Shown piece after piece: positions 5,800 through 12,684 of a DNA stretch of 15,326 nucleotides. This DNA comes from Bacteroidales bacterium UBA2716. Lineage in GTDB: Bacteria > Bacteroidota > Bacteroidia > Bacteroidales > UBA932. The translations under genes and the position numbers were made by a program. The notes below the pieces were generated by a model that was not told where the DNA came from, made no database searches, and saw nothing but the letters and a program-made list of their open reading frames with translations. Numbering within the stretch: the stretch's first letter is position 1; each line of letters begins with the position of its first letter. Location of the stretch: assembly GCA_002354005.1 (NCBI GenBank), contig DEKS01000008.1:1-15326 (forward strand). Direction: 5' to 3'.

Positions 5800-8700
5800 G
5801 AAATCCATGCCAAAGATGAGCTCCACGGACCAGGGGCGCTCCTGGCCGGTGTTGGCGTAGAAGGTGCCGCCCAGGTAGCTGAAGGAGACACCCAGGGAAG
5901 AGTTGAAGGGCAGGATGAGCTTGGACAGTTCTGCGGTGAAGTCTGCACCGGCGCTCCAGAGGTTGCCGCCGGACAGGCCCATGTAGTCCCCGTGCGGGGT
6001 GAGCACAAAGTTGCGGATATGGGCCACACCGGGGATGTACCAGTCTCCCACATAGATGGGGATGGCATAGTCGGCCGTCAGCTTAAACTGGAAGGGACTG
6101 GCCTGGGCCACCGCCTGAAGGGCATCACTTTCAAAACCGCGCGGGAGCACATTGGCTCCCAGCTCCCCGAAATACAGCCCGGTGCCCGGGGTGAGCTGCT
6201 GCTGCACCATGGCGGTGAGGCGGAGACCTTGCGTGCGGGAGAAGCCGGGCAAATACCCGTACAGATAGCCAAAGACGCTGGGCATGAACACCTTCTCCAG
6301 CGAAGGACGGAAGGAACCGCCCGCCTCCAGGCCAATGCCCCAGCGGGGAAAGACTTGATTCTCCTCCCGGGGCAAGGTAACATAGCCACGGGCCGATGCA
6401 CTGAAGCGCTGCATGAGCACGGAAGCGTCGCTCCCCACGCCGGCCAGTTTATAATGGGCGGGAAGGCCTTTGAACCGGTCCGGAGCCTCCCACAAAATGG
6501 GCTCGGTAGAGAGCCAGTTGTTGGTAAGGGTATACCGCACCTGGGGGATAACGCCGTAATTCACCCCGAATTTATGCCAGGAAAGAGGCACATAGACCCG
6601 GAAGGTGGCCTCCACCAGCGGTGCTTCCCGAAGGAAATACCCCGTGCTCAGCTCCTGCCGGGCGCCATCGGCATAGTGATTCAGGAAATGGTGCCGGGCG
6701 GCCCGGTCTCCCAGGTCAAGCGAAGCCTCAAAGACCGGATACTGACCCGTGTACACCAGCTTGGCGTGCAAGGAGTTCCGCCAGTTGGCCGGGTTGTCCG
6801 GGCTGCGGTGCAGGCCGTATCCCAGCATACCGTACAGCGTCCCCAGGGAATTTTGGAAAAAGCCGGTAAGGCCGATAGAAGCCGTTTTGTAGGTAAAGTC
6901 CATGGAACCCTCCTTCACGGCGTCGTAGTTCACATACAGCGGCAGCCAGGAGTGCAGCCGCAGCAGGTTCCCCCACTTGTAGTAACGTTTGGGCTCCGTG
7001 AGCGGAACGGGCTGCGACAAGTCCGGGCCCGGGCCCAGCGCCTGTTCCTGCGCGGTGATGGTATCGGCAAGGAAATGGGGGGCAACCGTAGCAAAATTCA
7101 CCTCCCGCGGCTTCAGGGAATCCAGCGGCGTGCGGAAAAGGTGCTCGCCGTTGAGGGTGGTGGTGGTCGCGATCATCTCTTTATCGGTCGTAATCACGTC
7201 CACCACGCCATAACGGCTGCTGGTGAGCTGCAAAAGTTTCCCGGTCGATGGATAAAAGCGATAAAATTCGTTGGTGCCGGTGGGGTCCGATACCCATTCC
7301 AGGTAGTCCTCGTCGCCGCCCATGTTGGTCACTTTCTGGACGCTCGGCGCCAGGATTTCCTGCCACTGGGGCGTCACCTGGTAAATGCCGTAGCCGCCCA
7401 CCGAGATGGCCGATGTGTACAGCGTATCTCCAATCCAGCCGAATTCCGTGGGCTGGTAGCCGTCCGGCACGCGCGTCCGGGCCACCACGGAGCCGTCTTG
7501 GGCCGATAACTGCACCACGTAATTCTCCCCGCTGGGCATGTATTCCGCCACGGCAATGCGCGCGCCGTCTCCCGAGGGCTGCGGGTTCTGGTAATGGTGC
7601 CCCGTGGCAAGGTCGTGCAACTTGTCGGTATTGATGTCATAGTAGGAGACTACGCTTTCTCCGGCGAGCTTCCAGCGCGGATGCAGGCGCGCTTCCATGA
7701 AGTAGATACGATTCAGATTCGGTTCATACGCCATCGACATGTCCAGCCCGTTCACATAGGTGATGTGCCGCACCTTTCCGTCCCGGATGGTCACCAGCTC
7801 CGGCGCATACGTGAACCCGTCGCGAAGGGCGAAAAGGGTGCCGTTATTGTCCATTTGGGTCGAGCAGTAAAAGACGGGATGGGGAGCGTCGGGGGTGATC
7901 TGCTCCTGCGGGATGAGCGGTCCGCGGGCCAGGGCATCGGCCTGCCAGGCATGGTTTACCGTGTCCAGGATGGCGCGGAAGGCGTCGTTAAAGCGTGGGA
8001 AACCGTTGCGTTTGAGCGTGCTGCGGAAACTGTGGGAGAGCAGCCAGGGCCGTTTGCTGGCGTTCTGGGCGTTCTCGTGCATGATGGAGGCATTCCCGGT
8101 CAGAAGGCGGGCACCGGCCACGGTGAGGTAGCCCACCTTGTAATGGTCCGGCGTATAGTGCTTGAAGGAGTCGTAGCGCCAGCGGAACCAGTTGCGGTAG
8201 TCCCCCTGGTCCAGCGCAACACGGTAATAGTTCAGGAAGTCCGCCGTCCGGGCGCGGGAGCCGTTCCATAGGCCCGTTTCCACCGTAACGGCATCTCCTT
8301 CTCCCAGCGCATGGCCCAGAAAAACCTGGTAGGCCACGGGATGCCATGACTGGCCGATAATGTAGCGGAAAGCCTTGAAGTACTTCCGTTCTCCCATCTG
8401 CAGCTGCGCCTGGTGGCGGGGCTCATGGGAGACCAGCTGGATGCTCCACGGCGCCGGGTCCGAACAGACGGAATTGGGAAGCGTTTGCAGGTCCATGCGG
8501 GCCGGGGCCCAGCTTACGGAGCCGTTGGGATAGGGATTGAAGGGATGCAGCAGGACGGGCAGTTTTTTCCGCTGATTGTCTCCGGGGATAACGCCGTAGC
8601 TGCGGCCCACAGGCACGCGGAACTGCTCCAGCTGGGTGGCATATACCCTGGCCAGGGAGTCCAGGCCGGCGGGGTAAATGAGCTTGTAATGGCCGCTTTC

Positions 8701-8811
8701 CAGGGTGTACCACTTTATGTGGGCAGGGTCTTCCCCGCTCAGGAAGAACTGGGCGTGGAGGGGGAGGGCGGCCAGGAGTAGTAGCAGGGCCAGTAGGGTC
8801 TTGCGCTTCAT
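5797..8811 (-). CDS. Putative outer-membrane protein: metalloprotease-like, beta-propeller and barrel regions
   Basis: A 1004-residue protein with a signal peptide (MKRKTLLALLLLLAALPLHA). An HExxH motif, HEPRH at 129-133, is followed by HALGEGDAV with E171 as a possible third zinc ligand. This resembles gluzincin-type peptidase domains, though the 38-residue gap is long and the Pro inside the motif is unusual. The stretch EGDAVTVETGLWNGSRAR resembles, as I recall, a conserved block in uncharacterised Bacteroidetes proteins. Residues about 300-590 carry repeated beta-strand units (for example GDGARIAVAEYMPSGENYVV, DGSVVARTRVPDGYQPTEFG), suggesting a TolB-like propeller. The last 400 or so residues have alternating amphipathic strands and end in FGMDF, with the terminal Phe typical of outer-membrane barrels. 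The ATG at 8811 starts the signal peptide. Its last ~44 bases nearly match the interspersed repeat. The substrate is unknown. Confidence 0.7.
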   Translation of the reverse strand: MKRKTLLALLLLLAALPLHAQFFLSGEDPAHIKWYTLESGHYKLIYPAGLDSLARVYATQLEQFRVPVGRSYGVIPGDNQRKKLPVLLHPFNPYPNGSVSWAPARMDLQTLPNSVCSDPAPWSIQLVSHEPRHQAQLQMGERKYFKAFRYIIGQSWHPVAYQVFLGHALGEGDAVTVETGLWNGSRARTADFLNYYRVALDQGDYRNWFRWRYDSFKHYTPDHYKVGYLTVAGARLLTGNASIMHENAQNASKRPWLLSHSFRSTLKRNGFPRFNDAFRAILDTVNHAWQADALARGPLIPQEQITPDAPHPVFYCSTQMDNNGTLFALRDGFTYAPELVTIRDGKVRHITYVNGLDMSMAYEPNLNRIYFMEARLHPRWKLAGESVVSYYDINTDKLHDLATGHHYQNPQPSGDGARIAVAEYMPSGENYVVQLSAQDGSVVARTRVPDGYQPTEFGWIGDTLYTSAISVGGYGIYQVTPQWQEILAPSVQKVTNMGGDEDYLEWVSDPTGTNEFYRFYPSTGKLLQLTSSRYGVVDVITTDKEMIATTTTLNGEHLFRTPLDSLKPREVNFATVAPHFLADTITAQEQALGPGPDLSQPVPLTEPKRYYKWGNLLRLHSWLPLYVNYDAVKEGSMDFTYKTASIGLTGFFQNSLGTLYGMLGYGLHRSPDNPANWRNSLHAKLVYTGQYPVFEASLDLGDRAARHHFLNHYADGARQELSTGYFLREAPLVEATFRVYVPLSWHKFGVNYGVIPQVRYTLTNNWLSTEPILWEAPDRFKGLPAHYKLAGVGSDASVLMQRFSASARGYVTLPREENQVFPRWGIGLEAGGSFRPSLEKVFMPSVFGYLYGYLPGFSRTQGLRLTAMVQQQLTPGTGLYFGELGANVLPRGFESDALQAVAQASPFQFKLTADYAIPIYVGDWYIPGVAHIRNFVLTPHGDYMGLSGGNLWSAGADFTAELSKLILPFNSSLGVSFSYLGGTFYANTGQERPWSVELIFGMDF

Positions 8812-8818
8812 AAGAGTA

Positions 8819-8826
8819 CAAAAATA
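8819..8826 (-). promoter_or_regulatory. -7 box (TATTTTTG) for the putative outer-membrane protein gene
   Basis: On the minus strand TATTTTTG matches TAnnTTTG, seven bases before the ATG at 8811, in the 41-base divergent gap. No clear -33 TTTG is seen. Confidence 0.45.
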
Positions 8827-8838
8827 CAGTTTTTTCCG

Positions 8839-8846
8839 TAAATTTG
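8839..8846 (+). promoter_or_regulatory. -7 box (TAAATTTG) for the thioredoxin-like lipoprotein gene
   Basis: TAAATTTG matches TAnnTTTG exactly, six bases before the ATG at 8853. It lies back to back with the minus-strand -7 box at 8819-8826, so the two divergent promoters must overlap. No -33 TTTG is evident. Confidence 0.45.
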
Positions 8847-8852
8847 CATGTT

Positions 8853-9806
8853 ATGAAAGTGCAAATGTCCATTCTTGCCGGCATTTGTTTGCTGGCGCTC
8901 TCCTGCGGCCCCAGGAAAACGGCGGCTCCGGAGAGTCATACCCGCGCTTTTCCTGCCGCGGAGGTTCCCATGATGATTACCGAGCCCTCTGAGCGCATGG
9001 CCTGGCTGGGAGAACATTTTTGGGACCGATATACAGCCACGGACAGCCTGTATTACAGTGATTCCGTCACCGTGAACGGTGTGACGCTGGAAGATCTGGA
9101 AAAACAGGTGGGCATCTTTGTCACCTTGTTGGAACAGGGGGCGCCGGAGGACGGCGCACGCGCCATGGAGCAGCTTTATACGCGCATGGTGGCGTTCCAA
9201 TCGACCTTTACCCGGGCCAACCTCCTGCCGGAACTCACCGGCCTGGTGTCCCGCTATTTCTACGACCCCAATTCGCCGATGCGCAGCGAGGAGCTCTACC
9301 TGCCGTTTGCGCAGGCGCTGGCCGATTGCCCCCTCATCACGGCGCTGGACCGGGAACGCTATGCCCGCGAGGCGCGCCTGTGCGCACTGAACCGGCCCGG
9401 AACCCGCGCAGCGGACTTCACCTTTGTAGACACGGCCGGCCGGAGGCACACGCTGTATGGCATCAAGGCCGATATGACCCTGCTGGTGTTCGGCAACCCG
9501 GACTGCCATGCCTGCAAGGAACTGCAGGAGGCCCTGGAAGGGTCCGAGGAACTGTCCGGCGCCATCGCCTCCGGGGAGCTCAAGGTGGTGGATATTTACA
9601 TTGACCAGGACCTGGAGGCCTGGCGGGAGCATATTCCGGAGTATCCCGCCTCCTGGATCAACGGGTACGACCCGGGGTTTGTGATTCGCACGGACCTGCT
9701 GTACAACGTCCGCGCCCTGCCTTCCCTGTATCTGCTCTCTGCCGATAAAACTGTTCTCCTCAAGGACGCCACCCCGGAGCAGTTCTTCGCTGCATTGGGG
9801 CTGTAG
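8853..9806 (+). CDS. DUF5106 / thioredoxin-like lipoprotein
   Basis: A 317-residue lipoprotein. The signal peptide ends in a lipobox (LLALSC, Cys at residue 18), so the protein is anchored by lipid in the envelope. The region before about residue 180 (ERMAWLGEHFWDRY, then helices) resembles the DUF5106 module often found before thioredoxin domains in Bacteroidetes. The C-terminal part, about 180-317, is thioredoxin-like: GTRAADFTFVDTAG, strand DMTLLVFGNPDC, active-site CHAC, strand VVDIYID, and the cis-Pro region VRALPSLYLL. A periplasm-facing disulfide exchange role is likely. ATG 8853 is chosen over the TTG at 8844 because it follows the -7 box and starts the signal peptide. The stop is 21 bases before the right repeat copy. 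Confidence 0.85.
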   Translation: MKVQMSILAGICLLALSCGPRKTAAPESHTRAFPAAEVPMMITEPSERMAWLGEHFWDRYTATDSLYYSDSVTVNGVTLEDLEKQVGIFVTLLEQGAPEDGARAMEQLYTRMVAFQSTFTRANLLPELTGLVSRYFYDPNSPMRSEELYLPFAQALADCPLITALDRERYAREARLCALNRPGTRAADFTFVDTAGRRHTLYGIKADMTLLVFGNPDCHACKELQEALEGSEELSGAIASGELKVVDIYIDQDLEAWREHIPEYPASWINGYDPGFVIRTDLLYNVRALPSLYLLSADKTVLLKDATPEQFFAALGL

Positions 9807-9827
9807 GGCTCACTTATTGTGCAGTCC

Positions 9828-10126
9828 CGCCACGGGCGCCCCTGGTCCGTGTGCTCATCTTTGGGCATGGATTTCTCTTGTACGGTCCCGCTGTGGGCGC
9901 ATTTTCCCGGCAAAACGTAGCACTGGCGGACCTTTCGGCCCGCCACGGGCGCATTTGGGGCCCAAACCGTGCCGCCAGCGGTCCCTTCGTGTTGCAGTAG
10001 GATTAACCGGACCACACCCACGTGCGGTTAGGTGGTAAATTTTTGACCAGCTACCCCAAAAATCGCCCGTTTTTGCGCTTGGGTGGTTAAAATAAAGCCA
10101 GCTAACCGCAGTGTCCGCCCCTTTAC
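9828..10126 (+). repeat. Right copy of the interspersed repeat, with an extra ~102-base segment
   Basis: The core at 10000-10126 is the reverse complement of 1-127 with two substitutions. The arm at 9828-9897 matches 128-194, including an exact 32-base block (9868-9897 and flanking bases) from CATGGATTTCT to GCTGTGGG. Between arm and core lie about 102 bases absent from the left copy (about 9898-9999). Arm and extra segment contain three spaced versions of CCCGCCACGGGCGC (9826-9839, 9887-9900 with CTGT in place of CCAC, and 9939-9952), each a small hairpin. Other symmetric bits are TTTGGGGCCCAAA (9954-9966) and GGCGG/CCGCC (around 9926-9944). The hairpins might also end transcription from both flanking genes, but no T-run follows them directly. 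Confidence 0.9.
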
Positions 10127-10164
10127 TACCCTTTTCCCTCTCCATCACCCTCTCCCTCCGTCCA

Positions 10165-10220
10165 TTAAAGCACAGAGGGTGGCACTATAGTAGGTTATGG
10201 ATGGGGTGGGTGTGCTTTAA
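10165..10220. terminator. Inverted repeat, possible bidirectional terminator or RNA hairpin
   Basis: TTAAAGCACA at 10165-10174 is perfectly complementary to TGTGCTTTAA at 10211-10220, with two more G-C pairs after one mismatch. The loop is 36 bases and G-rich, long for a classical terminator. It sits about 34 bases beyond the galM stop on the minus strand. Confidence 0.3.
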
Positions 10221-10253
10221 CGGGGAAAAGCGGGGTGGGTATTTGGGTTCTCC

Positions 10254-11300
10254 TTACCGGGCGTCGAAGGCCCAGATGATGGCTTCTTCGAACACCTCGC
10301 CGGGGCGAAGGACGGTGGAGGGAAAGTCCGGGCGATTGGGAGAGTCCGGGCAGTGCTGGCACTCGAGGGCCACGGCGTCGTAGTCCTGGTATGCGCGGCC
10401 CGTCTTGCCCGCGGGGCAGCCAACCAGCCAGTTGCCGGTGTACACCTGTACGGCAGGCTGGGTAGTGAGCACCTCCAGGTGCCGGCCGGAAGTGGCACCC
10501 CAAAGCTCGGCCGCAGAGCAAAGCTGCCCGGGCATGGCACCATCGATGAGATAGCAATTGTCGTAACCTTTTCCGTATTTGAGCGCGGGGAAATCGGCCT
10601 CAATATCCTGACCAATCTCCTTGGCCTCCACAAAGTCCATGGGGGTGCCGGCGACGTCTTCAGGCTCTCCGACGGGGATGAGGGTCTCGTCCGTGGGCAG
10701 CCACTGGGAGGCGTTGAGCTCCAGTTTGTGTTTAAGCACGCTGCCGGAGGCTTCTCCGTCCAAGTTCACATACACGTGGTTGGTGAGATTCACGACGGTG
10801 GGCTTATCGGTCTCGGCGGTCATCACCAGCTTGAGGGAGTTGTCCTCCCCCCAGGTGTAGTGCGCCACCACCTTCAGGTTGCCGGGATAGCCGGCCTCAC
10901 CATCGGCCGAGAAATACATGAATTCCACGGCATCGCCCTCTATGCGGCTCTCCCAAACCTGGTTCTGGAAGCCGTCCGGGCCGCCGTGCAGGTGGTTGGG
11001 GCCGTTGTTGACGGGCAAGGTATATTCCACGCCGTCCAGGGTGAATTTTCCCTTGGCGATACGGTTGGCAAAGCGCCCGGGAATTTTCCCGCAGCAAGGA
11101 CCGTCGGCAATATAATCGGCCGGATTTTTATAGCCGATAACTACGTCCTCCAGCTTGCCGTCACGGTCCGGCACCACAATCCGGACAATGGCCGCGCCGA
11201 TGCTCGCGAGCTGTACATAGGCGCCCGATGCATTTTTGAGGGTGTACAGGAAAACGTCTTTTCCGCCGGGCAATGTGCCCCATAACTCTTTGGTAATCAT
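10254..11300 (-). CDS. galM: Aldose 1-epimerase (galactose mutarotase)
   Basis: A 348-residue cytoplasmic protein (no signal peptide), the usual length for the family. It interconverts alpha and beta anomers of galactose or glucose, feeding the Leloir pathway. Family landmarks are in order: GRFANRI with R76, NHLHGG with H103 and H105, the catalytic His H175 in VVNLTNHVYVNL, the substrate-binding Asp D247 in GYDNCYLID, TTQPAVQVYTGN, and the catalytic Glu E313 in ALECQHCPDSPN. All expected key residues are present. Its ATG overlaps the folA stop (ATGA at 11297-11300), so it is translated from the same message as thyA-folA. No other galactose gene is visible in the window, so the link to nucleotide genes is probably only positional. 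Confidence 0.93.
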   Translation of the reverse strand: MITKELWGTLPGGKDVFLYTLKNASGAYVQLASIGAAIVRIVVPDRDGKLEDVVIGYKNPADYIADGPCCGKIPGRFANRIAKGKFTLDGVEYTLPVNNGPNHLHGGPDGFQNQVWESRIEGDAVEFMYFSADGEAGYPGNLKVVAHYTWGEDNSLKLVMTAETDKPTVVNLTNHVYVNLDGEASGSVLKHKLELNASQWLPTDETLIPVGEPEDVAGTPMDFVEAKEIGQDIEADFPALKYGKGYDNCYLIDGAMPGQLCSAAELWGATSGRHLEVLTTQPAVQVYTGNWLVGCPAGKTGRAYQDYDAVALECQHCPDSPNRPDFPSTVLRPGEVFEEAIIWAFDAR

Positions 11301-11794
11301 ATTCTTTTCCGATAAATCACAAATTCAAACTCATAGCCGGTTTCCGGGTCTGTGAAGGTTTCCGAGGTGCTCTCCCGCTCCCAGAGTTGCGGGTCGATGG
11401 CGGGGAAAAAGACATCGGCCTCGGGAACAGACGCATGCACATGGGTGATGTACAGCAGGTCCATCTCCGGCATGGCGGCCTTGTACACGGATGCGCCGCC
11501 GATGACAAAGCACTTTTCTGCGCCGGTAGCCTCCGCCGCCGCATAGGCTTCCTCGAAGGAATACACGCAGGTGACCTCCTCTATGGGGTCTCCGCCCAGG
11601 TTCAGGACGATATTCCTACGCCCCGGCAGCGGCCGCACGGGCAGGGAAAAATACGTGGTGCGCCCCATGATGACGGGAAAGCCCTTGGTGGTGCGCTTGA
11701 AATATTGCAAATCGGCCGAAATGTGCCACGGCAAGGCACCCTTCACGCCAATTTCATTATTTTGGCCGATGGCCACAATCAAACATTTTTGCAT
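11297..11794 (-). CDS. folA: Dihydrofolate reductase
   Basis: A 165-residue protein that reduces dihydrofolate to tetrahydrofolate with NADPH. Motifs: VAIGQNNEIGVKGALPWHIS, the active-site acid D28 in SADLQYFKRTT, IMGRTTYFSLPVRPLPGRRN (NADPH phosphate-binding region), VIGGASVY, and the C-terminal strand YEFEFVIYRK. Length and residues are normal for a chromosomal DHFR. It follows thyA by 63 bases; ThyA makes dihydrofolate, which this enzyme recycles, so the pairing is functional. The gap holds a short repeat but no obvious promoter. It overlaps galM by four bases. Confidence 0.95.
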   Translation of the reverse strand: MQKCLIVAIGQNNEIGVKGALPWHISADLQYFKRTTKGFPVIMGRTTYFSLPVRPLPGRRNIVLNLGGDPIEEVTCVYSFEEAYAAAEATGAEKCFVIGGASVYKAAMPEMDLLYITHVHASVPEADVFFPAIDPQLWERESTSETFTDPETGYEFEFVIYRKRI

Positions 11795-11804
11795 AACTTC
11801 TATG

Positions 11805-11865
11805 TTGTCATTCCTCGCCGCCTCTTTGTCATACCGAGGCCGAAGGCCGAGCGTATCTCATACCG
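11805..11865. repeat. Short GTCATWCC-type intergenic repeat between thyA and folA
   Basis: Three copies of a TCATWCC motif occur at about 20-30 base steps: TTGTCATTCC (11805-11814), TTGTCATACC (11826-11835) and TCTCATACC (11856-11864). The last includes the thyA stop codon. Between the second and third is the hairpin GGCCGAAGGCC (about 11838-11848). It resembles the small GTCATTCCGAG-type repeats scattered in Bacteroidetes intergenic regions. It might form an RNA hairpin inside the thyA-folA message. Confidence 0.55.
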
Positions 11866-12652
11866 CCACGGGCGCCTTGATGGCCGGCCAGGGGTCGTAC
11901 CCCTCCAGCGTAAAGTCCTCGTACTGGAAGTCGAAGACCGACTTAACCTCCGGATTCAGGCGCATGACGGGCAGTTTCCGCGGCTCCCGGGACAATTGCA
12001 GGGCCACTTGCTCGAAATGATTCCTGTACAGGTGCGTATCCCCGGTTGTATGGATGAATTCTCCGGGCTGCAGGCCGCACTCCTGGGCGATCATGAGGGT
12101 GAGCAGCGCATAGGAGGCAATGTTGAACGGCACCCCCAGGAAAACGTCTGCGCTGCGCTGGTACAGCTGGCAGGAGAGTTTGCCATTTGCCACATAAAAC
12201 TGGAACAGACAGTGGCAGGGCGGCAGGGCCATCCGGTCCACTTCCCCGGGGTTCCAGGCGCTCACCAGCAGGCGGCGGGAGTCCGGATTGCGCTTGATTT
12301 GGTCTATCACCTGGGCCAGCTGGTCTATGCTGCGTCCGTCCGGCGCAGGCCAGGACCGCCACTGATGGCCATACACGGGACCCAGTTCCCCGTCCGGGCC
12401 GGCCCATTCGTCCCAGATGGTGACCCCATGCTCCTGCAGCCAGTGCACGTTGGTGTTGCCCGAAATGAACCACAAAAGCTCATAGATGATGGACTTGAGG
12501 TGCACTTTTTTGGTGGTCAGGAGCGGGAAACCATCGGCCAGATTGAAGCGCATCTGGTAGCCGAACACGCTCTGCGTGCCCGTCCCGGTGCGGTCTTCTT
12601 TCATGGCTCCGTGTTCCCGGATATGTTGCAGAAGGTCTAGGTACTGTTGCAT
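11858..12652 (-). CDS. thyA: Thymidylate synthase
   Basis: A 264-residue enzyme, exactly the usual length for the short bacterial form. It methylates dUMP to dTMP using methylene-tetrahydrofolate. Landmarks: EDRTGTGTQSVFGYQMRF, the catalytic C146 in LPPCHCLFQFYV, QRSADVFLGVPFNIASYALL, and the C-terminal end IKAPVAV that closes over the active site. The start is ATG at 12652 (MQQYLDLLQHI); the frame stays open to 12886, but that part overlaps the upstream transporter gene and is unrelated. It lies 32 bases after the transporter stop and may have its own promoter there. Confidence 0.96.
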   Translation of the reverse strand: MQQYLDLLQHIREHGAMKEDRTGTGTQSVFGYQMRFNLADGFPLLTTKKVHLKSIIYELLWFISGNTNVHWLQEHGVTIWDEWAGPDGELGPVYGHQWRSWPAPDGRSIDQLAQVIDQIKRNPDSRRLLVSAWNPGEVDRMALPPCHCLFQFYVANGKLSCQLYQRSADVFLGVPFNIASYALLTLMIAQECGLQPGEFIHTTGDTHLYRNHFEQVALQLSREPRKLPVMRLNPEVKSVFDFQYEDFTLEGYDPWPAIKAPVAV

Positions 12653-12656
12653 ACCA

Positions 12657-12664
12657 CAAATGTA
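12657..12664 (-). promoter_or_regulatory. -7 box (TACATTTG) for thyA
   Basis: On the minus strand TACATTTG fits TAnnTTTG, four bases before the thyA ATG, in the 32-base gap after the transporter gene. The -33 element is not recognisable. Confidence 0.4.
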
Positions 12665-12684
12665 CGCAATTATTTTCAAATCTG

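Larger units (their letters stand above)
9807..10253. other. Gene-free convergent intergenic region of about 450 bases
   Basis: This lies between the convergent ends of the lipoprotein gene and galM. It holds the right copy of the interspersed repeat (9828-10126), a pyrimidine-rich stretch (about 10127-10163), a 10-bp inverted repeat (10165-10174 with 10211-10220) and a G-rich stretch up to the galM stop. I see no convincing gene. Small open frames here have no signal peptide, no domain pattern, and cross the repeat. Confidence 0.75.

Noticed and set aside
5800..7509. A 591-codon open frame on the plus strand starting with the signal peptide at 5734
   Set aside because: After the signal peptide it is antisense to the outer-membrane-protein gene, and the translation is Gly/His/Arg-rich without domain pattern. 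Only the first ~66 bases are kept as a remnant.
9817..10038. A small plus-strand frame in the gene-free region
   Set aside because: It crosses the interspersed repeat and has no signal peptide or domain pattern; its last 13 residues equal the end of the broken DUF456 frame only because both lie in the repeat.
1..10126. A composite transposon or integrative element bounded by the inverted repeats
   Set aside because: No transposase, integrase or recombinase lies between the copies, and I cannot see target-site duplications, so I describe repeats rather than a mobile element.
11863..11876. A 14-base match between the thyA 3' end (CCGCCACGGGCGCC) and the right repeat copy
   Set aside because: The thyA bases encode the normal conserved APVAV ending, and a single 14-base match between GC-rich sequences within 15 kb is within chance.
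11387..12640. A 417-codon open frame on the plus strand
   Set aside because: It is antisense to folA and thyA, both unmistakable. Long antisense frames are common at this GC content.
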